Part shown: positions 22,570-35,734 of the stretch, in pieces
How positions within the stretch are numbered: the stretch's first letter is position 1
Layout of the letters: the number at the start of each line of letters is the position of its first letter
From: Panopea generosa
Lineage: Eukaryota; Mollusca; Bivalvia; Adapedonta; Hiatellidae
Assembly: GCA_029582155.1 (NCBI GenBank)
Contig: CM055900.1
Span: 43,521,624-43,585,623 of the forward strand
Length of the DNA: 64,000 bases
Reading direction: 5' to 3'
Program-made: the position numbers and the translations under genes
Notes under the pieces: model-generated
The model's database searches: none
Seen by the model: the letters and a program-made list of their open reading frames with translations, nothing else
What the model was told of the DNA's origin: nothing

Positions 22570-24584
22570 CATAAATTATTTTTCTTTCATACATCATATC
22601 ATTGATAGATGTTTTGGTTGTACAGAGATATAGATGGAGTTGATGTAAATGCTGATTATCTACTTTATACATATGAAACATTATCTAATGTTTAAAATAG
22701 TTCAAGTTATATCAATATTTTTTAGTTTTCTTGCAGAAATGATAGGACAATACTTTTTAATTGCCTTTACAATGAAATTGTTGGAAGAAATATTCACAGA
22801 TGATGTTATAGCATGTATGGGCAGATACCTCTGCTAATACATGGAGAATAAATTATAGCTTTGTGTAGCGCTGCAGAATATTAGTTTAATACAAAGCCCT
22901 AATTTTGAGGTTATTTTAATTTTTAACACTCATTTGTTATATATCTTCATGTATTAGGAACAAGACATTTTGGTTTTCATCCAGTGCTTTTAATGTTGTG
23001 CATTTATTAGATTTTGTCAGTATATGTACGTATTTAATACACATATGACCAGAATACATAAGTCCAACTGTCTTGGCTGTACGTTCACACATTTCAGTCA
23101 ATCATTCAATCATACATTTGCATTCAAGCTTAAAATTTCATTTGTTTTAATTATCATAAGATATTAAAATAGTAGAAATGAACAAGATAACAACTTATTT
23201 CACTTACAGAAACAATTGAATCATGACAAAACACCTGAAAATGAAACTTAATTTATTTAAAAATTCAAATTTAATGATTAAACAGAAATTGAAATAAGAA
23301 CTTGCTTGCACTTGCTAAAAATGCAAATTGGTAAACAAATTATTTCTAACCCAGTCAAAGAGGCAGCAACAAACAAAGATTTCACTTCAAACATTTCAAG
23401 TTGAATTTAAACCCCTTGCATTCCTTGAATTTTTTATAAATGAATTTAAAATTATTTTTTACCCGATATTCAATATACAGTAAAAGCAATGTTATATTAT
23501 ATATTTTACTCTAAGTAATAGGTTGGTATATATATATGTTAAAGTTTATAAATGGTGCTATTGATTTTCTGAAAAGTTCAAATTCCAAATATTCAACATT
23601 GTGTCTCTAAAATATTATGAAGTTGTCTTTGTTTAAGTTAAAATAACATTTTAAATTTTGATAATGCATGCATGATTACATCATTTCTATTAAGCACACA
23701 AAATTTACTTCATGTAGTGATGCATTAAAAGTTATTATGTCTCCCATCTCTCTGGCCCTCTACATTTTTGAAATTAAAAATGAAATTTGCTCTGACAGAA
23801 AGATCTGTATAAAATTTATATTCCTTTTCCGGTCAGATAATTTTCAGTCGAGTTACAGTCCCTTTTTGATGTTAAAATGTAGTATCTCGTCCTTGTTTCT
23901 CTAGAACCAACAGTTGGAATGCATTGAACCAGGAAATATAAGCCTGAGCCTAGCTTGGCATATCTTTTTTGCATTCCCGTTCATTGTTTTTTTGGCCGAG
24001 TTAAAGCCCTCTGAAATTTCCAAATAAAAAATCTTGCCAGTGCTTTTCTCCACAACCAATGATCATGTTTTGACAAAACTAGAACATTAACAATTATATT
24101 CACCATGTATATATAGTTGTATCCTCACAGGCTTCATAGCTCATTGAAATCTTGAAAAATAATTTTCACAATTTCAGTAGTGGGGGGAAAAAATTCATGT
24201 TAACTAATTATACCATTTATATTATCATTTTACCATTCAAATTAGCTGTGCTGTTTATATTAAACATCATGAACTGTTACATGAAACATGCTTGTAAATA
24301 TCATTCTATTAACTATATGTTTTTTATACAGTGCATCATATGAAATCATTTGATACATGTGTATCAATAAAAATATCATTATTTACATTGTAAATATCAA
24401 ATTTAAGTTGAATTACCATTCTATTGTTATGAATCAAATTTTTTATGAATTATATAGTGGGAAATATATTGTTGGAATACACATAGTAAACTTGGTAAGA
24501 GTTGAAATGATTGGTAGGTTTGTCTTCTGTCAGTTCTACATGTATTTAAAATTAGACTGAATATATAAAAAAATTGTTCTTGGC
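22570..24584. other. PCIF1 3' UTR or intergenic DNA, no gene seen
   Basis: Very AT-rich. Short open frames at 22649, 23668, 24152 and 24357 are hydrophobic by base composition (T-rich codons) and show no family. Some of it may be alternative 3' UTR. Confidence 0.4.
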
Positions 24585-24830
24585 CCAGCTAGCTGTCTTA
24601 TTGTCAGTCCTGGCATCGCCTGGCCACAATTTCTGACCATTGCCCGTGAACTTAGTACTACGGCCCTGGATCTCCCACCTCTGAATATGTGAGGAGGTAG
24701 TCAGTGGCTTAAGGAGGTAAGGTGTGTCTAATACTAATTACTGTCTAGTGGATCCCATGAACGATGATTAGGTGCAGGGACAGCCGAGATATTGTTGAAA
24801 AAAAAGGCACAAGACCCCATACAAACAAAA
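24585..24830 (+). repeat. SINE-like repeat, family S5
   Basis: Shares CCCACCTCTGAATAT and the terminal GATATTGTTGAAAA / CAAGACCCCATACAAACAAA layout with 13138-13400. The segment around GTGGATCCCATGAACGATGATTAG is additional body sequence. Non-coding. Confidence 0.5.
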
Positions 24831-26525
24831 GATGACATACTTTCTATCCAATATCACCTTGGTGTTTTATGGCATCTACCTTTTTCTTAATTAAGTTTGT
24901 AAAAAAACACTATAATTTGAGTATAATTATATAAACTTGATCATTTCTAAACTACAAATAAAGAAAAAGTTATCAAAATAAATTTACCCATATTTTGAGA
25001 CCTACGCCCTTGAAACTTTACATAGCCTTTATACTATGTGATGGAAATGACTTGATTTCAAGTTAAGATAAAAAAATTATAGATATAGACTTGGGTATTC
25101 CAAGTTTTGGAAAATTGGAAAGTATGGAATAACACTTATTAAAATTATGCCATTCTGGTGCATTCTCCTCACATCAACATTTAACAAACTAGTCCATCTC
25201 TGATGCTTTTTTTTGGTTGCCATTACTAGAAATTATAAATGCCATTTTAAACAATTTGTTATATTACCCTCTAAATATGCGCTTCCAATATTGGTAAAAA
25301 AGAAGAGAGTGATGGTTGGGATGAAATTTGGTGCCCTCTTGTTTTTCCAATTGGAGCGGTCAGTAGTAACTTACTGACCATTTGGTGTTTGTTTCTGATA
25401 ATTAATTTTAATAGATACATGTGTTTTACATTATCTTTAATTGTTTATATTGAGAGTTATATAATTCTGCATGCTTTTGTTGATAATTGCGCTGGAAATA
25501 CTTCGTCATTACCATGCTTTGTATGATCTGACACTTGTACATTGTCAAGGAGAAATTGTTCATTATGTGTCTGTTATGTAAAACCTCAGACACTAGTCGA
25601 CATATTTAAACATATTTAACCAGAGAAACATTTTTCCGTTTTAAAGATATAATTTGTATTTTCATTTACAAATTTTAAGTGAAAATTTACAGAAGCTCTC
25701 TTGTATGGGTGGGTGGAAGGTAACACTAGAGTTGTGTAGAAATTATGGATTAAAAAATGTGTTATAAAACTAAAGAACTGTATTACATTTTATAATAGAT
25801 ACAGTAATGAGTATTTGATTTTTCCACCAAGTTGTCAATTAAATATTTATCTGAATATGTTTATGACTATTGTTTGTGTGTTTTGAATTGTAATATAATG
25901 ATTTACATATTACAGAGAAAGAAAAAAATATTTTAAAGTTTATTTAGGTAAGATTTTGTTGGATGATGTTTGTACAGTTATTATGTATTTAAACGGGATT
26001 TTCCATTTGAGTTATCACAATTAAGGGTTATCCTTTTTGCGGGCGTCAACATTTTGAATCCATTTGATTTCTTTTGAAAAATGCCATTGGCATTTTGTCT
26101 GATTTTGTCGTGCATGTAAGATTATTTTAGTTTTGGCTTTATGAAATAATTTTTGTATTACTTGTGTGAACAAGTCGGATATATCAAACCCAGGTTTTAC
26201 TTAATATTGGTAAAGGTATGAACATATGTCCATTGGTGATGTTTATTAAAGCTTTAACTTTTTAAGGTTGTTTTATTGTAAAGCATTGAGTGCAATGTTT
26301 TAAAATAAAACAATTGAATATTGACAGAGTTGTGTCCCTTTTATAAAATTATATCTGGGTTATACACAGAATGTTGAAAATACACTCTGGGAAAATATTT
26401 TAGTTTCAGTTGTACAATTTAAGTAACTTAAATGTTTTTAACAAACAGTCACCATGTTTAGATCGAAACACATTTTGTCTGTACTGTCACTGTTCACTTG
26501 CAATGTCTTTTTTGTTGACTGTCGG
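24831..26525. other. AT-rich intergenic DNA, no feature recognised
   Basis: No open frame over about 60 codons with any resemblance to a protein, and no tandem repeats. I see nothing to annotate. Confidence 0.4.
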
Positions 26526-26729
26526 TTAACCCTTTACTCCATAGATACACGTTTTCCCGCACTTATCACAGAAGGCCTTTGAAAACAGTGCAAGAAGAGT
26601 TCGGATTGCTCGTACTTCCTGCATTGTTTTCCACTCTGTCACTTAATATAAACATAATTCACCCAATAATTCAAAAGCCTTTTATATAAGGTGTCCAAAG
26701 ACGTCTATATGATTGAAGTAAAGGGTTAA
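26526..26729 (+). mobile_element. piggyBac-like MITE, copy 3 (with TTAA duplication)
   Basis: TTAA at 26526-26529 and 26726-26729 flank CCCTTTACTCC ... AAGTAAAGGG. It is about 200 bp, shorter than copy 1. The central hairpin has lost about 25 bp of one arm (after TTCGGATTGCTCG it jumps to TACTTCCTGCATTG). Both TTAA sites and both termini are intact. Confidence 0.8.
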
Positions 26730-27124
26730 GTGTGAATAGATAATTTTAGAGTGTTTGTTTACCTTTATTTGTAAGGCAGCTTTAACATTGTGTATTATAT
26801 TAACTCATTATCATACTGTCCACATAGATGTATCTTTTCAAATATATATATTAGCATTTTGTTACTTTATATCTGTTTTGTTATTTAAGATATGTTGAGA
26901 GTATTGTATTCTGAGTCTATACTGTTTTCACAAATAATATGAAAAAAACCCAGAGACTTGGCAGGCTTATATCAATTCACTGAAATTTTGGGTGGTACCT
27001 TTAGTATTTCTTAAATAATAACTATTTTTACCTTTGTGTAAATTAAATGATTTTGGTACCAGTGTAAAGCTGATAAAAATGTTGACTCTTTCCAATTAAC
27101 AGTTTTTTAATATTTTTAATATAA

Positions 27125-28152
27125 TTTTGAGTTCGCTGGGATGAAGTCCAAGGAGAGCTATTGTCATGACCCCGGTGCTGGCATCAACGTCTGTAGACAC
27201 CCCGGTAAAACTTTTAAGTTTAAGTTTCAGATATCTATGCAACCACTCATTGGATGTGAATGAAACTTAGCATGTGTGTTCACCATTATCGATGGGTCAC
27301 ACACAGACAAGAACCATAACTCTGGGTTGCATTTTTGCACAGTTATGGCCCTTTTTCGACAAAGACACCTAGGTTAAACTTTTGCTTTTCGTTGCGTTTA
27401 AGTTTAAGATATCTTTACAACAACTCATTGGATATGAATGAAACTACGCATGTGTGTTCACCATCATTGATGAGCACACAGAGACAAAAAACATAACTCT
27501 GGGTTGCATTTTGGCACAGTTATGGCCCTTTTTCGACCTTTATTTTTCAGGTTAAAAGTTTTTTATCAGGTAAAATATCTATGCAACCACACATTGATTG
27601 TGTGAATGGAATTTTGCATGTGTGAGACAAGAACCATAACTTTGGGATGCATTTTGGCACAGTTAAGGCCCTTTTTTCGACTTAATTTTTCAGGTTAAAG
27701 TTTTTTAGCAGATAAAATATCCATGTAACAACACATTGGATGTGAATGAAACTTTGCATGTGTGTTTACCATCATCGATGGAACACACAGAGACTAGAAC
27801 CATAACTCTGGGATGCATTTTGGCACAGTTTTGGCCTTTTTTTACTTAATTTTTTAGGTTAAAGTTTTTTATCAGGTATAATATCTATGCAACCACACAT
27901 TGGATGTGAATTAAACTTCCCATGTGTCTTCACTACATCAATGGAACACACAGAGACAGGAACCATAACTTAGGGTTGCATTTTGGCAGAGCTATGGCCC
28001 TTTTGAACTTAATTTTTCGTCTGTAGACACCCAGGTTAAACTTTTGCATTTAGTTGCCTTTAAAATTGTTGTATGCCTGCAATCTCAATCTTTGCATGGG
28101 TGGTGAGTTTTATCCCATCGGGCTTTGTTGTCTTCTGACAACTCTTGTTTTA
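27125..28152 (+). repeat. Long interspersed repeat, family E2, copy 1
   Basis: Starts GTTCGCTGGGATGAAGTCCA and AGGAGAGCTATTG, and ends TGGTGAGTTTTATCCCATC then CTTCTGACAACTCTTGTTT. Inside are about five tandem units of roughly 175 bp carrying ATCTATGCAACCAC, AACCATAACTCTGGG and TGCATTTTGGCACAGTTATG. The same ends and units recur at 36620-37345, so the boundaries are well defined. No coding capacity; probably a non-autonomous element. Confidence 0.75.
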
Positions 28153-29068
28153 TTATTACGGGTTGGAAATTAAAAATGTTGGAAGTTTTACGAAATATTT
28201 ATTTATTTAACAAAAATGGTTGTATTCTTACTTTAAAGAAAAGATTTTAACAACAGTATAAATTTATGTAAAAAGATAAAAAAAACAAGTTATCCTAGGG
28301 TGATGAAAATTTCATGCCAATAGTTAAAGAAGTTTTTCTTATTTCTTTAAAAGGACTGGAAGGGAGAAAATGAACACATGAAATGATTTAAGTGTAAAGA
28401 TTCTTCATTTTTTCAAGTTTAACCACCAAAGTTACAATCAAGTTCTTCTTTTGATAACAAAATCAAAAAAAATATATATTGCTTGGTTCAGGAGTAGTTG
28501 TGTTTCAAAGATTTGGAAAAGTTAAATTTGCCACCCGTAATTTAGATCAGCAGTCACTTAGCTGTGTTGTCACCTGCATTCACTTATCTTTTTTATATGT
28601 CTCTAGAAAATCGCAACAATTTATACTCATAATCAAAGTTTATGTAAAATTCTTCAGAGTTTATTTTTGATCTTCATCAAATTAAAGTGTTGTAAACTTT
28701 AAGACAAATTTAACACGTAAATTCATGCCACCTGATTCTTAATTCCATTAAACCAAGTGTACTTCTGTTTAAAAATAGAAGAGTTGGTGCCATTCTGTTT
28801 GTTGTTTGTTAACTTGTATTAAAGATAAAATAAATTTTCATTTCTTTCCGAAAATAAAAATGTGTAAAATATAGTTGCAGTGTTTGGAAGATTGAAGCAG
28901 TTGCTGTGAACATCAGACATAAAGAATTGAATGTAAAACGTGTGGACACAAAATATTATAACATTTTTTCAATCATTTATTTTTATTACAAAGTGTCAAT
29001 TTTTTCATTTAGTGCATGCCTGCTTCTGACAAGTTAAACACATTGTAATATCTGAAACTCTGAAGTTC
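28153..29068. other. AT-rich intergenic DNA, no feature recognised
   Basis: Only short open frames, such as 28479-28670, without recognisable similarity. Confidence 0.4.
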
Positions 29069-29069
29069 T

Positions 29070-29306
29070 GCAGGTATCAAGGTTTTAGATTCATTCTGCA
29101 TATTCATTTGTTGATGTATTTTTTTTAATCTATATGTTAATTTGTTGTTTTTGTACATGTAGAGTGTACCTGGAATCTTCCTTCCTGCTGGCGTTGAATA
29201 ACCTATAATGTGTTGGTAAGCCGTAAAACCCTATTCATTCATTCATTCATTCATTCATTCATTCATTCAATCATTCATTCATTCATTCATTCATTCATTC
29301 ATTCAT
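29070..29306 (+). repeat. Interspersed repeat with (ATTC)n tail
   Basis: The body (GGTATCAAGGTTTTAGATTC ... ACATGTAGAGTGTACCTGGA ... GAATAACCTATAATGTGTT) recurs at 37925-38095 with a short ATTCATTC tail. Here the tail has grown into an ATTC array of about 17 units (29237-29306, one interruption). The layout is that of a SINE or LINE 3' end with a microsatellite tail. Confidence 0.65.
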
Positions 29307-29309
29307 ATG

Positions 29310-30985
29310 TTTTTACCTCGAAAAGTGGTATCTGTTATGGCTTTTTGAAGGAAACATGAAAATTTTGTTATTTTTCTGCTGTAGGCGGCAGCAACTTTGA
29401 CATTAACAATTCAGCAATAAGTTCCCTTGTTTAGCTCCGTTTCTCAAAAACTGTTCAACTTAAAGTCACAAAAATTGTTCATTATTTTGTAATGAGTAGT
29501 ATTTCTCAAAACCATGCAGAATTTTTTTTGAATTACCTTGAATTTAATCTCTATCAATAATGAACATGGCCTACAAATTGTCCTTGTTGTTTTTGCATTC
29601 ATCTCTGTTTAACAACACCAAACTGTGGGCTTTAAATGTGTAATGGATTTCTGGATGATCTTAACCTTTCTTGTTTAACATACAAATTTCTGATATTTAT
29701 GCCACATCTTGTGATGAATTGTGTTGAACATAAAATCTGTAGATGTATAAATTACTAGGTACATGTACTTGTCTGATGCCAATACTGCCAAATATCTGTC
29801 TTGTTTAAGTGCACAATTTCTGTCATTTTGCAAATTTAGTCTGTTCTACAAATGATAGGAGTTGACTTATTTTACAGAATTTTACATGACATAACAGATT
29901 GGGTGTTTTGTTTTCCCTAAAAGATTTATACTGTTTGGCAGACAAACCCCATTTGATCTCAACATATATGTGTTAATCATTTCTGTAATAAAAGTCTCAT
30001 AGTGGAAAAAAGATGCCTCATGAATTGTGGCATAATAGAGTTTTCACTATATTAATTTATTTTATATGCAGATTAAATTTGTATTATATATAATGCAATC
30101 TTTTGAAAATTAAGTTTATGTTTAATTTTATGGGTTGAAAAAGAGAAAAGAATTGTGTGGTTGTCAGTTGTCACAAAATCTGATAATTCATTGACAATTA
30201 ATATCGCAAGATAAGCAGTTTGAATGTGGAGAAGTGTGAGGGTTTGCTCAACATTTTGCCAGAATAAAGTTCAGTGTCCTGAGAGTTTATCGAGAATGAT
30301 TTATGAAGATCTGATTTAGTATATGATACAAACACTTAATTTTTTATTTTTCTGAACCTAAATTTTTCAGCTTTTTATCTCCTGGAATTTACATCAAACT
30401 TGATAAACATTATCAACATCAAGTGGACATGAACAAATTGTCATTGGTCTGCTCAGATTAATCTTTCTTCAGTTAATGCTCTTCCTTATTAATTTACAAT
30501 ATTACAAAAAAACTTTTGATGTAATACAACACATGTGCATGCTATTTCAATCACAGTATTCTCCAGGTGTATGTGTTGTACAATCGTGACATGGTTCTTG
30601 ATTCTATTCATATATACTTCCATTATTTTCATTTTTAATACATAGTTTTTTAACTAAATTATTTTATATATATATAAAGACTTGTGTTTTTATGTATAAA
30701 AGTTTATTATGTTCCGTTACATGTTAGTGTCATTGTACAGAGATGTTTGAAAAAGTATAAAATGTGCAATAAATTATGATAGATCCTGAACAATATGTTT
30801 TCTTTTATTATCACAAACTCCAGATCCATCTTAGAGATGATTATTTTAGAATTAATAATGAAAGTAAACATCTGTAGTTACATTTGAACATCTCTCGTCC
30901 ATGTGCGCTGCTTTACAAATAATCGTAACTAATTGGCCCTTTCTTAGAATTAGAGAGTGATTAGTGATTGATTGAGTAAAACCCA
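29310..30985. other. AT-rich intergenic DNA, no feature recognised
   Basis: No coding sequence, repeat array or RNA gene that I can recognise. Confidence 0.35.
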
Positions 30986-30989
30986 AAGT

Positions 30990-31378
30990 ATTCCGAATAT
31001 TAAATAACGAATAACACGAACATTATCTAGTTATTCATTTAAATAAGTGGTAACACGAATCTTATCTAGATTGCTAGTTAATATATGGCAGTTGCAGAGC
31101 AGTAAATAGGCAACTCTCTGCGTTAAGGTATTTATCATAACTGGAAACTTACCGTGTTAACTAGATAATTTTTGCTGTAGTTAACTAGATAAGTGAAGGC
31201 AGTAATTGGTACTAACAGTCATTTATTCTAGTTAAATTATTTATCTTAACTAGAAACTTATCTTGTTGGATAACTTGGTTAATAGATAATTTTTCACAAA
31301 AATTAAGTAGTTAACTAGAAACTAATCGTGTAAGTTAAGCGGATAACAGGTGGCAGAAATATGCCACCATATAAATAA
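30990..31378. repeat. Repeat built on the motif AACTAGATAA and its complement
   Basis: The segment contains many forward and reversed copies of AACTAGATAA / TTATCTAGTT (for example 31025, 31060, 31157, 31187, 31270 and 31312) and ends GGTGGCAGAAATATGCCACC, a small hairpin. It lies next to the 28-bp satellite that follows. The identity of the element is unknown. Confidence 0.5.
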
Positions 31379-31409
31379 CATAATGGATTCGTTGGATGAT
31401 AATTATCAT

Positions 31410-34400
31410 GTTTTACTAAAAGATTGACAACGTTCTAAATGTTTACAAAGATCAACAACGTTCTATATAATTACAAAGATTGATAAAATTCTAAATTATT
31501 ACAAAGATTGATAATATTTAAAGTATTTCGAAGGTTGATAATGTTCTAAATTATTTCAAAGATTGACAATGTTCTAAATTATTCAAAGAGCTACAACGTT
31601 CAAGACAATTACAAAGATTGATAACGTTCCAGACGATCACAATGATTGATAACGTTCCAGACGATTACAAAGACTTATAATGTTCCAGACAGTTATAAAG
31701 ATTGAAAACGTTCCAGACGATCACAAAGATTGGTAACCTTCCAGACTATTACAAAGACTTATAATGTTCTAGACAGTTATAAAGATTGATAACATTCTAG
31801 ACGATAAAAAGATTGATAACGTTCTAGATGATTAAAAAGATGGATAACGTTCTAGACGATTACAAAGATTGATAACGTTCTAGACAATTACAGCGATTGA
31901 TAACGTTCTAGACAATTGCAAAGATTGATAACGTTCTAGACAATTACAACGATTGATAACGTTCTAGACGATTACAAAGATTGATAACGTTCTAGACAAT
32001 TACAAAGATCGATAACGTTCTAGACGATTACAACGATTGATAACGTTCTAGACAATTACAAAAATTGATTACGTTCTAGACGATTACAAAGATGGATTAC
32101 GTTCTAGACAATTATAAAGATGACTTACGGTCTAGACGATTAAAAAGATGGATAACGTTCTAGGCGATTACAAAGATTGATAATGTTCTAGACGATTACA
32201 AAGATGGATAAAGTTCTAGACGTTCTAGAAGATTACAAAGATTGATAACGTTCAAGACTATTAAAAAGATGGATAACGTTCTAGACGATTAAAAAGATGG
32301 ATAACGTTCTAGACGATTACAAAGATTGATAACGTTCTAGACGATTACACAGATTGATAACGTTCTAGACGATCACAAAGATTGATAACGTTCTAGACAA
32401 TTACAAAGATGGACAACGTTCTAGACGATTACAAAGATGGATTACATTCTAGACAATTATAAAGATGACTTACGGTCTAGAGGATTAAAAAGATGGATAC
32501 CGTTCTGGACGATTACAAAGATTGATAACGTTCTAGACGATTACAACAATTGATAATGTTCTAAACGATTACAAAGATGGATAACGTTCTAGACGATTAC
32601 AAAGATGGATAACGTTCTAGACAATTATAAAGATTAATTACGGTCTAGACGATTAAAAAGATGGATAACGTTCTAGGCGATTACAAAGATTGATAATGTT
32701 CTAGACGATTACAAAGATGGATAAAGTTCTAGACGTTCTAAAAGATTACAAAGATTGATAACGTTCTAAACGATTAAAAAGATGGATAACGTTCTAGACG
32801 ATTAAAAAGATGGATAACTTTCTAGACAATTACAAAGATTGATAACGTTCTAGACAATCACAAAGATTGATAACGTTCTACACGATTACAAAGATTGATA
32901 ACGTTCTAGACGATTACAAAGATGGATTACATTCTAGACAATTATAAAGATGACTTACGGTCTAGACAATTAAAAAGATGGATAACGTTCTAGACGATTA
33001 CAAAGATTGATAACGTTCTAGACGATTACAACGATTGAAAATGTTCTAAACGATTACAAAGATTGATAACGTTCTAGACGATAACAAAGATTGATAACGT
33101 TCTAGACGATTACAAAGATTGATAACGTTCTAGACGATTATAAAGATGGATAACGTTTTACACAATTACAAATATGGATTACGTTCTAGACAATTATAAA
33201 GATAACTTACGGTCTAGACGATTAAAACGATAGATAACGTTCTAGGCGATTACAAAGATTGATAATGTTCGAGACGATTACAAAGACGTATAACGTTTTA
33301 GACGTTCTTGACGATTACAAAGATTGATAACGTTCTAGACGAATAAAAAGATGGATAACATTCTAGACGATTACAAAGATTGATAATGTTCTAGACGATT
33401 ACAAAGATTGATAACGTTCTAGACAAATACAAACGTTCTAGACGATTACAAAGATTGATAACGTTCTAGACGATTACAAAGATGGATAACGTTCTACACG
33501 ATTACAAATATGGATTACGTTCTAGACAATTATAAAGATGACTTACGGTCTAGAGGATTAAAAAGATTGATAACGTTCTAGGCGATTACAAAGATTGATA
33601 ATGTTCTAGACGATCACAATGATTGATAATGTTCTAGACGATTACAAAGATTGATAATGTTCTAGACAATTATAAAGATTGATAACGTTCTAGGCGATTA
33701 CAAAGATTGATAATGTTCTAGACGATTACAAAGACGGATAACGTTCTAGACGTTCTAGACGATTACAAAGATTGATAACGTTCTAGACGATTAAAAAGAT
33801 GGATAACGTTTTAGACGATTACAAAGATTGATAACGTTTTAGACAATTTCAAAGATTGCTAACGTTCTAGACGATTACAAAGATGGATAACGTTCTAGGC
33901 GATTACAAAGATCGATAACGTTCTAGATGATAACACAGATTGATAACGTTCTAGACAATTACAAAGATTGATAACGTTCTAGACGATTACAAAGACGGAT
34001 AACGTTCTAGACGTTCTAGACGATTAAAAAGATGGATAACGTTTTAGACGATTACAAAGATCGATAACGTTCTAGACAATTACAAAGATTGAAAACATTC
34101 TAGACGATTACAAAGATTGATCACGTTCTAGACGATTACAAAGATGGATAACGTTCTAGACGATTACAACGATTGATAACGTTCTATATGATTACACAGA
34201 TTGATAACGTTCTAGACAATTACAAAGATTGATAACGTTCTAGACGATTAAAAAGATGGATAACGTTCTAGACGATTACAAAGATCAATAACGTTCTAGA
34301 CGATTACAAAGATCGATAACGTTCTAGACGATTACAAAGATCAATAACGTTCTAGACGATTACAAAGATCGATAACGTTCTAGATGATTACACCGATTGA

Positions 34401-34530
34401 TAACGTTCTTAACAATTTCAAAAATTGATAACGTTCTAGACGATTAAAAAGATGGATAACGTTCTAGACGATAACAAAGACCGATAACGTTCTAGAGGAT
34501 TACAAAGATCGATAATCTTCTAGCTCTGAA
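31410..34530 (+). repeat. 28-bp satellite array with higher-order structure
   Basis: About 3.1 kb, roughly 110 units. The consensus starts GATTACAAAGATTGATAACG and ends TTCTAGAC. Units at the left edge (31430-31800) are the most diverged; the core (31850-34480) is homogeneous. A marker unit, GATGACTTACGGTCTAGA or close variants, recurs at about 32125, 32470, 32638, 32955, 33207 and 33543. The gaps are 345, 168, 317, 252 and 336 bp: multiples of 28, two of them plus 9 because of a small extra CGTTCTAGA-type insertion. There are no unique spacers, so it is not CRISPR. Confidence 0.95.
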
Positions 34531-35575
34531 CGATTACCGGGTTCAATAAAGTTTTTTACGATTTTTAAGCCGAAAATATCCATAAGATGAATGGCCAAAT
34601 AGAAATATGAATTGAAACAGGATAAAGACTTGAAAGGCACGAAATGTTCAGATATGTAAAAGTGATGATATCTTGTATGTATATTCATTATCGCTATATC
34701 CGTACGGAACAGCTATCTTAAAATTCAATTTTCTCAAGTCTAATAATTAAGCAGAAATTTACTTATTAAGTAAATTGTAAATTCATTCTGAAGTTTGTGC
34801 CAAACGTTTCATGCTAAATAATTGGTACTCGTGTTTACCTTCAAAATCATTTCAGTATTTGAGTATATACATTCTATGATCTAATTTATATGAGTTTTAA
34901 AATTGTTTGCATATGTGTATATGTGCATGCGTGTGCGCGCTCGTTCGCATTTTTTTTTCGCGAAAAGCTATGTATAAATTCAGTCAATAACAGGTATTCT
35001 TGTGCATTGTATTCAACGCTGTTAAATCACCGCTTTGTTTCACAAGATTATAAATAAAATTACTTAAAGAGGTATTAAAAGGCACCAGTTATACCTTGAC
35101 TCGGTAACGCGGACAAACTTTCAACCGGGACTGGGTGCAAATATATACCATAGTTTCTGTACCAATCTCATCCAGAGTTGCTTGCTCTATTCCCCATTCA
35201 CATCCTCGCTTTCAATGCTCTTGTTATATCACAGCTACTCAAACAGTACCTTTTTTAAATTAGATTTGTAAATTGTATTATTCTAGGATTCAATCTCGGA
35301 CCAAACAACCAAACGGGGGACTTAGGATTTCTCTAAGATTCAATTGATATAAAGTCGAGAAGTGTTACCATATTTTATTTTCACAATATTTCATAATCAA
35401 GTATTCCCAAATTAAATCAAATCACTTAGTTTGTTTCAGTATAAGTGGAGCGCATGGTCATGTCCGTTGTGACTTCAACAGATAACTGTTATTGAAGCTA
35501 AAGATTCTCACGCAAGGAAGCGACCGAGGGCATATATAACCAAAACTTTGTTGCGTTTAAGTATGATAGCCACAC
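34531..35575. other. Intergenic DNA, no gene
   Basis: No recognisable coding sequence or repeat except a short alternating GTGTGCGCGC run near 34930. Confidence 0.35.
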
Positions 35576-35576
35576 A

Positions 35577-35732
35577 CCCCTTTGGTGTACTAAAAACCAA
35601 ACCAGGTACCCCATTGGTACCATGATAACAACAGGTACCCCATTGGTACCATAATAATATCGGGTACCCCCTTAGTACCAAATAAAAGCAGGTGCCCCTT
35701 TGACACCATAATACAACCAGGTAACAGCGCAA
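35577..35732 (+). repeat. ~30-bp tandem repeat with GGTACC palindromes
   Basis: About five units of the form CAGGTACCCCATTGGTACCA plus a short AT-rich spacer. Each good unit holds two GGTACC-type sites flanking CCCATT; the outer units are diverged (GGTGCCCCTTTGACACC). Open on the - strand for 74 codons by chance. Confidence 0.75.
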
Positions 35733-35734
35733 CT

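Noticed and set aside
31410-34530. CRISPR-like array
   Set aside because: Units are contiguous 28-bp repeats with no unique spacers, and the window is clearly eukaryotic.
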